Positions 31,550-38,966 of a DNA stretch of 55,398 nt are shown piece after piece (within the stretch, counting starts at the first letter, position 1; the number at the start of each line of letters is the position of its first letter). The DNA is from an uncultured Alphaproteobacteria bacterium (lineage in GTDB: Bacteria > Pseudomonadota > Alphaproteobacteria > CAAHEQ01 > UBA3637), in contig CALGXF010000002.1 in the NCBI GenBank assembly GCA_937935995.1, positions 1 through 55,398 of the forward strand. The letters run 5' to 3'. Below the pieces are notes generated by a model. That model made no database searches and was not told where the DNA came from. It was given only the letters and a program-made list of their open reading frames with translations. The position numbers and the translations under genes are program-made.

Positions 31550-33274
31550 ATGAGTGAAATCAAAATTTTAAAGAATAAAGCCTATACGCAAGTACTGGCA
31601 ACAGGGACAGAGAGGGAACTGGATTTCGGGTTCCCTCTTTTTTCATCAACGCATATTAAGGTAGAAGAAATTGATTTGCAGGGGACAAGTAAAGAGTTAA
31701 TTTTGGAAACGGATTACACGGTTCAAGGTGTTGGCCAACAAACAGGCGGTACAATCACATTAACGACGGCGTCGTATCCGAACGGGGCTCTTCAAGGTTA
31801 TACCTATAATCTTATTCAAAATGTCCCCGAAGAAAGAACCAGTGATTTTCAGCAAAGCGGTGATTTCCTTGCGGATACATTAAACACCGAACTTGATTTG
31901 ATGACCCAACAAATTCAACAATTACGGCGTGATGTGGATCAGGCGGTTGATGTGCCTTTGGGACAAGATCGAGATGAATTTTTAGACGATTTTTTCTCAA
32001 AAGTTGATGCGACATCACAAAATGCACAAAGTGCTGCAAATAGTGCAGCAACGGCTTTAGAACAAGCAAATAGAGCTCAATCAATTTCAGATGCTTTTGA
32101 TACAAATGCAGCATCAAAGACGACTGATTTTAACAATAATGCCCTCGCAAAAACAACAGCTTTTAATGAAAATGCTGCCAACAAGACATCCGATTTTAAC
32201 GACAATTATACAAGTAAAAAGGCTTTAATTGATGCCGAAGTCGATTCTGCTGAACTTGCAGCCCAAACAGCCACGACGCAGGCAGGGATTGCGACTGCAA
32301 AAGCGGGAGAGGCGGCAAGTAGTGCATCAAGTGCCACGGCAAGTGCTGCAACAGCCACAGCAAAAGCAGAGGCTGCAGCAGACAGTGAAAGCAATGCGGC
32401 CGATTCTGCCAGTACCGCAACAACACAGGCAGGGATTGCAACACAAGCAGCTGGTGAAGCGACAGCATCTGCCAGTACGGCGAGTAGTAAGGCAGGAGAA
32501 GCCGCTACATCCGCCTCGTCAGCGGCAGGATCCATGGCAGCAGCCAGTACAAAAGCACAAGCAGCGGCAGACAGTGCTTTAGCAGCAGCTAACTCGGCGA
32601 CATTGGCAGAATATGCCGCAACTGGAACACTTGAACAATATCCGGCCGGGTCTGCGCAATATTGGGCCGGACAAGCTGCCGCTGGCCAAGTTCAACCGGA
32701 TTGGAATCAAACTGATAGTACTCAAAAAGATTTCATCAAAAACAAGCCGGATAATTTGGTGCAAAATATCGCAACGGCACAGTATGCTTTGACATTGATG
32801 GGGACGGCGTCGACATTAGCAGTTATGGCCGGCAGTATTAACATTGGGGTTGGTTCGGCCGCGTCAAGAAACACTGTCGCATTGGGGTATAACGCAAAAG
32901 CGAGCAACTCTTATTGCACATCCATCGGATATGATTCGCAGGCAACGGGAATGTCTGCCACGGCTTATGGCGAAGGGACGCGCGCAACGGGTTCCGGGGC
33001 TGTTGCCATTGGGCGAGGTGCGGTGGCCAGTGCTCAAGATGCTATTCAAATTGGTTCTGGCACAAATGCCACGGCGACAACATTAAATGTCGGTTTCAAA
33101 AATGCCGAAACCAATTATTGTTTGCTACAAGCGGATGGAACTATTCCCGCCGGCCGATTAACAAATGCTTTGCCTTCCCAAACCGGCAATGCGGGTAAGG
33201 TTTTGACGACGGACGGAGAGGCGGCCAACTGGGCAGATGTTCCGCCGTCAACAACATTGACTTATTGGGGGTGA
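31550..33274 (+). CDS. Tail fibre with T7-type anchor, Ala/Ser coiled coil and YadA-like head
   Basis: The protein is 574 residues. Residues 1-130 match the T7 gp17 anchor domain ('VLATGTERELDFGFPLFSSTHIKVEE...DYTVQGVGQQTGGTITL...ERTSDFQQSGDFLADTLN'). Residues about 145-355 are Ala/Ser/Thr-rich repeats forming a trimeric coiled coil. Residues about 410-505 carry YadA/hemagglutinin head repeats ('VALGYNAKASNSYCTSIGYDSQATG...AVAIGRGAVA'). The C-terminus 'GNAGKVLTTDGEAANWADV' is a common fibre ending. It binds the host surface. Confidence 0.9.
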   Translation: MSEIKILKNKAYTQVLATGTERELDFGFPLFSSTHIKVEEIDLQGTSKELILETDYTVQGVGQQTGGTITLTTASYPNGALQGYTYNLIQNVPEERTSDFQQSGDFLADTLNTELDLMTQQIQQLRRDVDQAVDVPLGQDRDEFLDDFFSKVDATSQNAQSAANSAATALEQANRAQSISDAFDTNAASKTTDFNNNALAKTTAFNENAANKTSDFNDNYTSKKALIDAEVDSAELAAQTATTQAGIATAKAGEAASSASSATASAATATAKAEAAADSESNAADSASTATTQAGIATQAAGEATASASTASSKAGEAATSASSAAGSMAAASTKAQAAADSALAAANSATLAEYAATGTLEQYPAGSAQYWAGQAAAGQVQPDWNQTDSTQKDFIKNKPDNLVQNIATAQYALTLMGTASTLAVMAGSINIGVGSAASRNTVALGYNAKASNSYCTSIGYDSQATGMSATAYGEGTRATGSGAVAIGRGAVASAQDAIQIGSGTNATATTLNVGFKNAETNYCLLQADGTIPAGRLTNALPSQTGNAGKVLTTDGEAANWADVPPSTTLTYWG

Positions 33275-33278
33275 TTGA

Positions 33279-34103
33279 ATGTTTGTACGGCCTGTATACA
33301 AATATTATAAAACAGTGACGACGACTTACGAATGCTTTGCAAATCCACAGGCACTCGAGGGGAATGCACCGGCCTATGTCTATTTAAAAGTGCCGTATGC
33401 AGTCGATGATTACCCATCTTATAATACAAGCACGGATCAACCACTGACGTCAACTTCGCAATTCATGACCAATACGCTTTTTACAATTACTGCTATCAAC
33501 GACGATGGAACGGTAACGTGTCAGTTTAAATCTGGACAATTTATCTATACCAAAGATGCCTCCCATGATTTGACTGACACCCAAACGATCGAATCAACTG
33601 CGGATGATTATGACACAAAAACTATTAATTCTTACAAATATTACGCTTTTACTCGAAAAACGACAGCCGGTGAATATAAAAGATTTATACCATGTCGAAA
33701 AACTGTAACATATTGGAAACAGTTGGATGAAAGTACGACACAATCATATTATTGTTATCAGCACGGCTTTTACGGCAACGCCATTCGTTATTATTTTGAA
33801 CAAGAGATTACGGAACCGGGAACCTATTGGGGATACATTCATTGGGGCTCCGATACAAACCCAACATCCAGATACGATTTTGTCGGGTACGATGGAACTT
33901 CTTTGGTGATACCCTCACCGCGCGCACAATATACCATTTCACTCGTTGAAGATGGAGGTGCAAAAATTTATTTCGAAGGTATCCCAGAATACAATAGCAG
34001 ACAAACACAATACGATTTTACCGAAACGACTCAAACAGGCGAAATTGTTCCGGGAACACCGGATGATTATACAACAATGGAAATAATCCGAAAATATTAT
34101 TAA
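33279..34103 (+). CDS. Putative tail fibre/receptor-binding protein
   Basis: The protein is 274 residues, very rich in Tyr and Thr, beta-structured, with a short fibre-like N-terminus (FVRPVYKYYKTVTTTYECFAN). 'ITEPGTYWGYIHWGSD' and similar strands suggest a globular tip domain. It lies between the main fibre and another small fibre-like gene, which suggests a receptor-binding or fibre-tip role. No family is recognised. Confidence 0.55.
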   Translation: MFVRPVYKYYKTVTTTYECFANPQALEGNAPAYVYLKVPYAVDDYPSYNTSTDQPLTSTSQFMTNTLFTITAINDDGTVTCQFKSGQFIYTKDASHDLTDTQTIESTADDYDTKTINSYKYYAFTRKTTAGEYKRFIPCRKTVTYWKQLDESTTQSYYCYQHGFYGNAIRYYFEQEITEPGTYWGYIHWGSDTNPTSRYDFVGYDGTSLVIPSPRAQYTISLVEDGGAKIYFEGIPEYNSRQTQYDFTETTQTGEIVPGTPDDYTTMEIIRKYY

Positions 34104-34112
34104 GGAGGCAAC

Positions 34113-34532
34113 ATGACAAATACAACAACGACTTTAGCAAATGTCAATTTACTGACGAAAACACAATATGACGGGATAGAAACGCCGGTAGATAATGAAT
34201 TGTACGCTGTCGACATATCGACGGATGGGAGCATTATTAGCCAGTTAGGTATGTCATGGTTATACGCGCCTGAAAATTACGGCGGTGGATGTTTGTCTAT
34301 TCCATACGGCAGTTTGACGGACAAGTTTAAAATTCAAATTGCTGAAATTACGTCAAGTGCGAATAGCTTTACATGGACATTTCCGGTGGCCTTTGACTAT
34401 TTTGCTTATATTGTTTCAAACGGATCGGTGGTTGTGACAAACAAAACGCTTTCATCCATTACAGTGACAGATAATAACTTAGGCGACAGTACAAAACATT
34501 CGGTTGTTAATTTAATTGCAATTGGCATATAG
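34113..34532 (+). CDS. Small tail-fibre-like protein
   Basis: The protein is 139 residues with an AAGGAGG ribosome binding site. 'LLTKTQYDGIETPVDNELYAVDI' is the motif found near the C-termini of many phage fibres. The rest is a beta-sandwich-like Ser/Thr-rich sequence. It is probably a separate fibre component binding sugar or receptor. Confidence 0.6.
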   Translation: MTNTTTTLANVNLLTKTQYDGIETPVDNELYAVDISTDGSIISQLGMSWLYAPENYGGGCLSIPYGSLTDKFKIQIAEITSSANSFTWTFPVAFDYFAYIVSNGSVVVTNKTLSSITVTDNNLGDSTKHSVVNLIAIGI

Positions 34533-34547
34533 GAAAGGAGAAAGAAA

Positions 34548-34916
34548 ATGTATTACGGACAACACAAAGTAGACGGCAGTTACGGATTTTTTCAAAGGGC
34601 GGATAAATGTTTGAATGCCGTTGAAATAACGGAAGAAACGTGGAAGGCTTTGATGGCCGGCCAACAAAACGGCAAGCAAATTGTGCCGGATGAAACGGGA
34701 GCACCTGTTTTGCAAAAGATGCCTGATAATCGGACGTATGCCGAAAAACGGGCTGCGGAATACCCGAACATAGCTGATTTTTTGGATGCTCAGGTTAAAA
34801 TCAATTCCGGTGATGAAACGTTAGTCGCCGCCGGGCAAGAACAACTTTCCGCCTATGTGGCGGCTTGTTTGGCCGTCAAAGCCAAATATCCGAAAGAAGG
34901 AGAGACGGATGTGTAA
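34548..34916 (+). CDS. Putative tail fibre assembly/chaperone-like protein
   Basis: The protein is 122 residues. An N-terminal 'YYGQHKVDGSYGFFQRADKCLNAVEITEETWKALMAGQQNGKQIVPDETGAPVL' resembles phage tail-fibre assembly proteins (i.Is.e.w..l..gq..Gk.iv.d..G.Pvl). A helical C-terminal half follows. Its location directly after the fibre genes supports the assignment. It overlaps the holin-like gene by eight bases. Confidence 0.65.
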   Translation: MYYGQHKVDGSYGFFQRADKCLNAVEITEETWKALMAGQQNGKQIVPDETGAPVLQKMPDNRTYAEKRAAEYPNIADFLDAQVKINSGDETLVAAGQEQLSAYVAACLAVKAKYPKEGETDV

Positions 34917-35253
34917 ACAGCGTGTGGCATTGGATATGATTAAAGGGCAAACAAAACGAGGCGGTCTGTCAAAGGCCGCTTTATTATTACATGAAGAACA
35001 ATGTCGGGATTTTGAACAAATGGATGAACGCATGACAAAGATAGAACAAAAGGTGGAAACCATCGAACAGAAAGTAGATGGTTTGGATGAAAAGTTAGAG
35101 CGTGTCCTGGAATTGGTTGGCAAACGCGTCTCTGTCAGCGGCACCATCAAAGAAGTGTTATCCAACAAAGTTTTTATTTATATTTTGATGACATTGTTGT
35201 GTGCCGCTTTTGGTGTATCTGTCGGCGAAGTCGGAACGTTTTTGTTTAAATAG
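34909..35253 (+). CDS. Holin-like coiled-coil membrane protein
   Basis: The start at 34909 has an AAGGAGAG ribosome binding site and gives 114 residues. Residues 33-72 are a heptad coiled coil (MTKIEQKVETIEQKVDGLDEKLERVLEL), and residues 87-106 are a single membrane span near the C-terminus. The layout matches XhlA/hemolysin-like phage membrane proteins. As the only membrane protein before the lysozyme it is the best holin candidate, although holins with one C-terminal span are less common. Confidence 0.6.
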   Translation: MCKQRVALDMIKGQTKRGGLSKAALLLHEEQCRDFEQMDERMTKIEQKVETIEQKVDGLDEKLERVLELVGKRVSVSGTIKEVLSNKVFIYILMTLLCAAFGVSVGEVGTFLFK

Positions 35254-35290
35254 GTGTTTGTTATACAATAAACTTTACACAAAGGCATTT

Positions 35291-35371
35291 GCATAAAGTA
35301 ATTTTAAGATTTACTTTATGCTTTTGTTTGTTGTTTCTGCTGTAACACTCCGTCAAAAGGAGTGTTTTTTT
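35291..35371 (+). terminator. Two tandem terminator hairpins before the lysozyme gene
   Basis: GCATAAAGTAA (35291-35301) is an exact 11-bp inverted repeat with TTACTTTATGC (35311-35321), followed by TTTTG. AACACTCC (35344-35351) pairs with GGAGTGTT (35359-35366), followed by TTTTT. They separate lysis enzymes from the structural operon and would require antitermination or a separate promoter for the lysozyme. Confidence 0.75.
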
Positions 35372-35390
35372 GTGTCTGAAAGGAGAAAAA

Positions 35391-35807
35391 ATGAATATTG
35401 AAGAAGAATTGATGGCCGAAGAAGGCTTACGGTTAACGGCTTATCAAGATACGTGTGGCAATTGGACATGCGGGGTCGGGCATTTGATGAAATCGGATTG
35501 CGGAACGGTTTCATTACAGCAAGCGGGTGCATGGTTGGCAGAAGACATTCAAATCGCACGGGATGAATGCATGAAACGGATTGATTGTTGGGCGGATTTA
35601 AATGAAGCGCGGCAGTATGTGCTGATTTCGATGATGTTCAATTTAGGCGCGGCTCGGCTGATGGGATTTAAAAAAATGCTGTTAGCCCTGAACAATGGTG
35701 CATATTCGGTTGCAGCAGCCGAGATGTTAGACAGCCGTTGGGCCGGTCAAGTCAAAAGTCGTGCCAAAAAATTGGCTAAAATCATGAAAACCGGGGTGGT
35801 CGGATGA
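35391..35807 (+). CDS. Phage lysozyme (GH24, T4 type)
   Basis: The start at 35391 (AAAGGAG) gives 138 residues. The catalytic triad E11, D20 and T26 is placed exactly as in T4 lysozyme (EEGLRLTAYQD...NWTCGVGH). The fold's later block 'QYVLISMMFNLGAARLMGFKKML' is present. There is no signal peptide or SAR segment, so it needs a holin to reach the peptidoglycan, where it cleaves the MurNAc-GlcNAc bond. It overlaps the spanin-like gene by four bases. Confidence 0.95.
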   Translation: MNIEEELMAEEGLRLTAYQDTCGNWTCGVGHLMKSDCGTVSLQQAGAWLAEDIQIARDECMKRIDCWADLNEARQYVLISMMFNLGAARLMGFKKMLLALNNGAYSVAAAEMLDSRWAGQVKSRAKKLAKIMKTGVVG

Positions 35808-36151
35808 AAGCTCTTGTTTTAATAATCGGGATGTTTTTGGCTGGTTGCGCCGTCGAAGCGCCCAGTCAAGCGATTGTTGAAAATACGCAGCGGGAAGTGG
35901 CGGCGGTTCAAGAGGCAGTCAAAAAAATCGAACAACAAACACCATCCGAATGTAAAACGGATGTGTTTTTGGCTAATTTGGAAGCTATTAACCGGCAGGT
36001 GACAAGCATTGGCGGACAAATTGAAAGCATCGGGCTTTCATGTCAGACGGAAAAAGCAGTGTTGGAAGAACGCATTACCACGCGGGAAATGGTGATTGTG
36101 GCGCTGTTTTTGGTCATTGTTGGATTGGGGTGGTTATTGAGACGGCGGTAG
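35804..36151 (+). CDS. Unimolecular spanin (u-spanin) candidate
   Basis: The protein is 115 residues. It has a lipoprotein signal with lipobox LAGC (Cys15), a helical periplasmic segment with C50 and C80, and a C-terminal membrane span (about 96-112) followed by RRR. A lipid anchor in the outer membrane plus a C-terminal inner-membrane span in one chain is the defining layout of u-spanins such as T1 gp11, which fuse the two membranes in the last lysis step. Overlap with the lysozyme gene supports the role. No separate Rz/Rz1 pair is seen. Confidence 0.7.
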   Translation: MKALVLIIGMFLAGCAVEAPSQAIVENTQREVAAVQEAVKKIEQQTPSECKTDVFLANLEAINRQVTSIGGQIESIGLSCQTEKAVLEERITTREMVIVALFLVIVGLGWLLRRR

Positions 36152-36211
36152 GATTATGAAATAGGATGGTTGTTTAATGAAGAGGTATTGAATCTAAAAA
36201 AATAATTAGTA

Positions 36212-36799
36212 TTAAGGGGAATATTTATCCATTTTTTCTTTAATGAACGATGCAAACTGACATTTAAAAAAAACTCGGTTATCTTTGTTGTTTTTGAATA
36301 GGCATTTTAAAAGTTCGGCTGTTATTTCAAAAGGTAAATTTCCTTTATTGTAATTTGGAAATAAGTGTTGCTGAAATAGAGGTAAATAGGTATCTTTTTT
36401 CATCGGTATTTTATGGTGATTCCTTTGAAAACAAATATTCATCCAATCGTTTAAAATTTTCGTATCTAAATGGAGAACCAAAAAGTCTTCAAAGTTTTGA
36501 GTGCTGAAATAAAAGTCAGGTATTTTATTTGATTTTCGGGCATATTTGTCTTTATCATTCTTATCGTTACGGAAATAGGTATCTTTATCTACCCAGATAA
36601 TAATATCTGCTTTTTTATTACTTTCCTTTACTTTTTTGTATTTTCTTATAACTTCTGTATAATGTCCGCAACCCACCATTTTAGGAATAAGCGTAAAATT
36701 ATAATTATTATCATCCAAAAAACGGTTGAGTTCCTGAATATAAACTAATTCTGATTTTCCCTCGCATACAACTAGATAATTTTTTTTGGGTAATGGCAT
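36212..36799 (-). CDS. RloB-like TOPRIM protein
   Basis: The protein is 195 residues. 'YLVVCEGKSELVYIQELNRF' gives the TOPRIM Glu (E13), and 'IIIWVDKDTYF' the DxD (D71, D73). The middle 'YFSTQNFEDFLVLHL' is typical of RloB. The TOPRIM fold suggests a nuclease. It follows the ATPase gene by 11 bases in the same leftward transcript. The DNA here is visibly more AT-rich than the phage core, which suggests recent acquisition. Confidence 0.85.
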   Translation of the reverse strand: MPLPKKNYLVVCEGKSELVYIQELNRFLDDNNYNFTLIPKMVGCGHYTEVIRKYKKVKESNKKADIIIWVDKDTYFRNDKNDKDKYARKSNKIPDFYFSTQNFEDFLVLHLDTKILNDWMNICFQRNHHKIPMKKDTYLPLFQQHLFPNYNKGNLPFEITAELLKCLFKNNKDNRVFFKCQFASFIKEKMDKYSP

Positions 36800-36810
36800 T
36801 AGTGAGCTTC

Positions 36811-38091
36811 CTAAATATATGGGTAAGGAATACCAGAAAACAAACCTTCTAAGTATTGTTTTCTGAAATTAAAAACATTCCTAATTCCGTCAAAATCAGA
36901 GAGCCGTTGAATAGTAGAACCATTCTTTGTCGTTTTATTGACAATACCGATTTCTGAAACACGCATTAAATCATTGTCCAGTATATACGGATTATGTGCT
37001 GTAAACACTAATTGTGCATTGGTTTTATTATAAGACTTATCTTTGAACAGACGGATTATTTCAATCAATATCAAGGGATGTAAAGATTTCTCAAGTTCAT
37101 CAATAAAGAGAATTTTACCTTCCTCCAATGCCGATAAAAAGAGACCCAGTAAACCTGCGACAGTTTGTGTCCCTTCCGATTCTTCCAAAAAATTAAATCG
37201 GACTTCTTTTCCATTGTAGTCTAAGTGATATGAATAGATTTTATCTTTAATGAGTACATTATCATAATGGCCGAATATTGTCTCAGCATCTCTTTGTATG
37301 GGAACATTATTATCTATTTGTTCTATTTGTCTGTCTATTGTCATTTTAGTAATATCAAGATCCAACTTCCTTAAAATCGTTGTGATTTTATCAAACGCTT
37401 CCGTTATCGCTTCCATAGAATCTGATTTTGCTAATTTAGTCATACCCATCGGCAAAGGAACACTGTTAAATCCATATAATTCTACCTTGTCAACAAGATA
37501 ATGCCAAACAGAAGTAATATTTTTGTTTAGCCCTGTATAATTTTTTGCCATACGCATCAAAAATGGTTGCAACTGATTATTTTTTTCATTTAGACATTCT
37601 ACCTTGTATATCTCTTTCAAGCGTTGATAGGTGTATTCCTTAGTAGTAATTTGATCAAAAGAGCATTCTGTATTGTTGATTTCAAAAATAGACTCTTTGT
37701 CATTATTAAATCCCTTGTATAGGCTCTCAAATATAATGCTGGATGCGTTATATTTAATTACATACGTGTATTTTTTACCATCTATAAAAATACCTAACTC
37801 AAAAAGTGAGTAATCATATCTATCATTCAGTTTGTTAGGCTTGTAAAGCCCCTTGATGCCGTGTCGTATAACAGATAGAAAGACGAAAAGAGCCTCTAGT
37901 ATATTCGTTTTTCCTGATGCATTTGCTCCGTATAGAGCAAGGGTTGGTATAAAACGATTTTTCCCAGCTCCAATAAAAATAAGGTTGTCTGAAGCTTGAT
38001 AACCATTTGGTGCTTTTCCTTCGGCAAAGGATAAATCTAACGTTAAATCAAGAATAGACTTAAAGTTTTTGATTTTTAAGTAGGATAACAT
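36811..38091 (-). CDS. RloA-like AAA/ABC-type ATPase
   Basis: The start at 38091 has an AGAGG ribosome binding site and gives 426 residues; the frame is open far upstream but includes the att site. It shows Walker A GANASGKT (55-62), the signature-like 'EESEGTQTVAGLLGLF', Walker B 'KILFIDELEKSLHP' and the H-loop-like 'QLVFTAHNPYILD'. ATPases of this SMC/OLD-like type pair with TOPRIM proteins in RloAB, PARIS and OLD/Gabija-like defence. It lies between the lysis genes and attR, the usual place for prophage-borne defence. Confidence 0.88.
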   Translation of the reverse strand: MLSYLKIKNFKSILDLTLDLSFAEGKAPNGYQASDNLIFIGAGKNRFIPTLALYGANASGKTNILEALFVFLSVIRHGIKGLYKPNKLNDRYDYSLFELGIFIDGKKYTYVIKYNASSIIFESLYKGFNNDKESIFEINNTECSFDQITTKEYTYQRLKEIYKVECLNEKNNQLQPFLMRMAKNYTGLNKNITSVWHYLVDKVELYGFNSVPLPMGMTKLAKSDSMEAITEAFDKITTILRKLDLDITKMTIDRQIEQIDNNVPIQRDAETIFGHYDNVLIKDKIYSYHLDYNGKEVRFNFLEESEGTQTVAGLLGLFLSALEEGKILFIDELEKSLHPLILIEIIRLFKDKSYNKTNAQLVFTAHNPYILDNDLMRVSEIGIVNKTTKNGSTIQRLSDFDGIRNVFNFRKQYLEGLFSGIPYPYI

Positions 38092-38399
38092 TTGAATACC
38101 TCTTCTCAATGTTATTATAACATAAACATTTTTTTTGTTTATATCAAGTGTTTTTTTTGCATTATCTCTACTCTTTTTCTGCAATAATAAAATATAAGCT
38201 GTTTTTGAGCTGGCTGTATGTGGTGGGATTTTTGTTCTATGTTCAGTTTCAATAAGGGTAAAATTTCTGAACGTAATGAACAGAAATGGTTCGTTAAAAG
38301 AAAGATAAATAAAAGTTAATTTTCGAAACAAGAGGGTGTTATTTTTCGAAAATTCTAAATAATTCAATAAAATCAAATAGTTATTTCGTAGAGTTTGGA
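38092..38399 (-). promoter_or_regulatory. AT-rich spacer with rlo promoter and attR arm-type sites
   Basis: No gene is seen in these 308 bases. A minus-strand TATAAT at 38114-38119 preceded by TGT is an extended -10 promoter for the ATPase gene, with ATAAACA/TGTTTAT inverted arms nearby (about 38122-38143). TTTTCGAAA (38320-38328) and TTTTCGAAAA (38343-38352) repeat the motif found next to attL, 50-80 bases from the attR core. Confidence 0.5.
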
Positions 38400-38423
38400 G
38401 TTCAAATCCCGCCACTCCGACCA
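38400..38423 (+). repeat. attR (24-bp core)
   Basis: It is an exact copy of the last 24 bases of tRNA-Pro, ending in CCA. The sequence that follows is the tRNA gene's original downstream region, including its terminator. Confidence 0.93.
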
Positions 38424-38815
38424 ATAAAAAAGGGTGACCATGTGTCATCCTTTTTTTATTATGTCTGCGGGAATTGAACCCACGGAGAAAGTGGGTTCGA
38501 GCGAAGATTTTAGGTGCGCGAGAGCGTGCCGGTAGGCAAAGCCTAAAAAGCGAGCTAACGCCGAAGGCGGCCCCGTTAGAGGTGAGCGCGTAAACGCGCG
38601 AATAAATCCCGCCACTCCGCCAATAAAAAGGGTGACCATGTGTCATCCTTTTTTATTATGTCTGCGGGGATTGAACCTACAAAAAGTGGGGTCGACCGCA
38701 ATTGCCGGCGTGCGTCAGAACGCTGAAGAAGTGACGAGATAATGTCGAGCAGGACGAGATAGCCCGTCAGGGTGAGCAAAACAAATAAATCCCGCCACTC
38801 CGGTTCATCAGGACT
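38424..38815 (+). repeat. Tandem repeat units carrying tRNA-Pro 3' ends, terminators and a structured insert
   Basis: After attR come: a terminator (AAAAAGGGTGAC/GTCATCCTTTTTT, about 38427-38456); a hairpin ending in GTGGGTTCGA; about 100 bases full of short stems; then GAATAAATCCC with the tRNA-Pro T-stem and acceptor strand plus CCA (about 38602-38623). The terminator, the GTGGGTTCGA-like hairpin and a diverged structured insert then repeat, closing again with AAATAAATCCCGCCACTCCG (about 38785-38804). From 38816 to 38966 I see no feature. The inserts resemble those at the window's right end. Confidence 0.75.
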
Positions 38816-38966
38816 TCTGGAAACCTGCGATTTTTTATTATTGATAAGAGTTCAAACGCTTAAAGGTAAAATGAGTTATTTACAAACTCCTGATTTAAAA
38901 AAAGCCTTTGTTTTTAATGCTTCTTTTCCGGGAACATTTTTTTCATTTCAGCTAAAACGATATTCT

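Larger units (their letters stand above)
3311..38423. mobile_element. Complete temperate prophage with T7-like virion genes and lambdoid control
   Basis: Identical 24-base att copies lie at both ends, with an integrase next to attL, an early leftward operon, an immunity region, a replication operon, a full structural and lysis cassette and defence cargo before attR. All expected virion genes appear intact, so it may be inducible. The structural order (terminase, connector, scaffold, capsid, tail tubular A/B, internal virion proteins, fibre) is that of podoviruses. No phage RNA polymerase, DNA polymerase or primase-helicase is present, so it must rely on host polymerases. Confidence 0.93.

Noticed and set aside
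32196..32582. Long frames on both strands inside the tail-fibre coiled-coil region
   Set aside because: They are by-products of Ala/Ser-rich repetitive codons (GCA/AGT) in the real fibre gene, with no translation signals.
31550..34532. Diversity-generating retroelement, as in the related-looking Bordetella phage BPP-1
   Set aside because: No reverse transcriptase gene and no template/variable repeat pair were seen near the fibre genes.
3311..38423. T7-type RNA polymerase or DNA polymerase in the prophage
   Set aside because: No reading frame of suitable size or motif exists outside the assigned genes.
38445..38779. Leftward frames across the tRNA-end repeats
   Set aside because: They encode the repeat itself ('VGSIPADIIKK'), differ between units and contain terminators; judged spurious.
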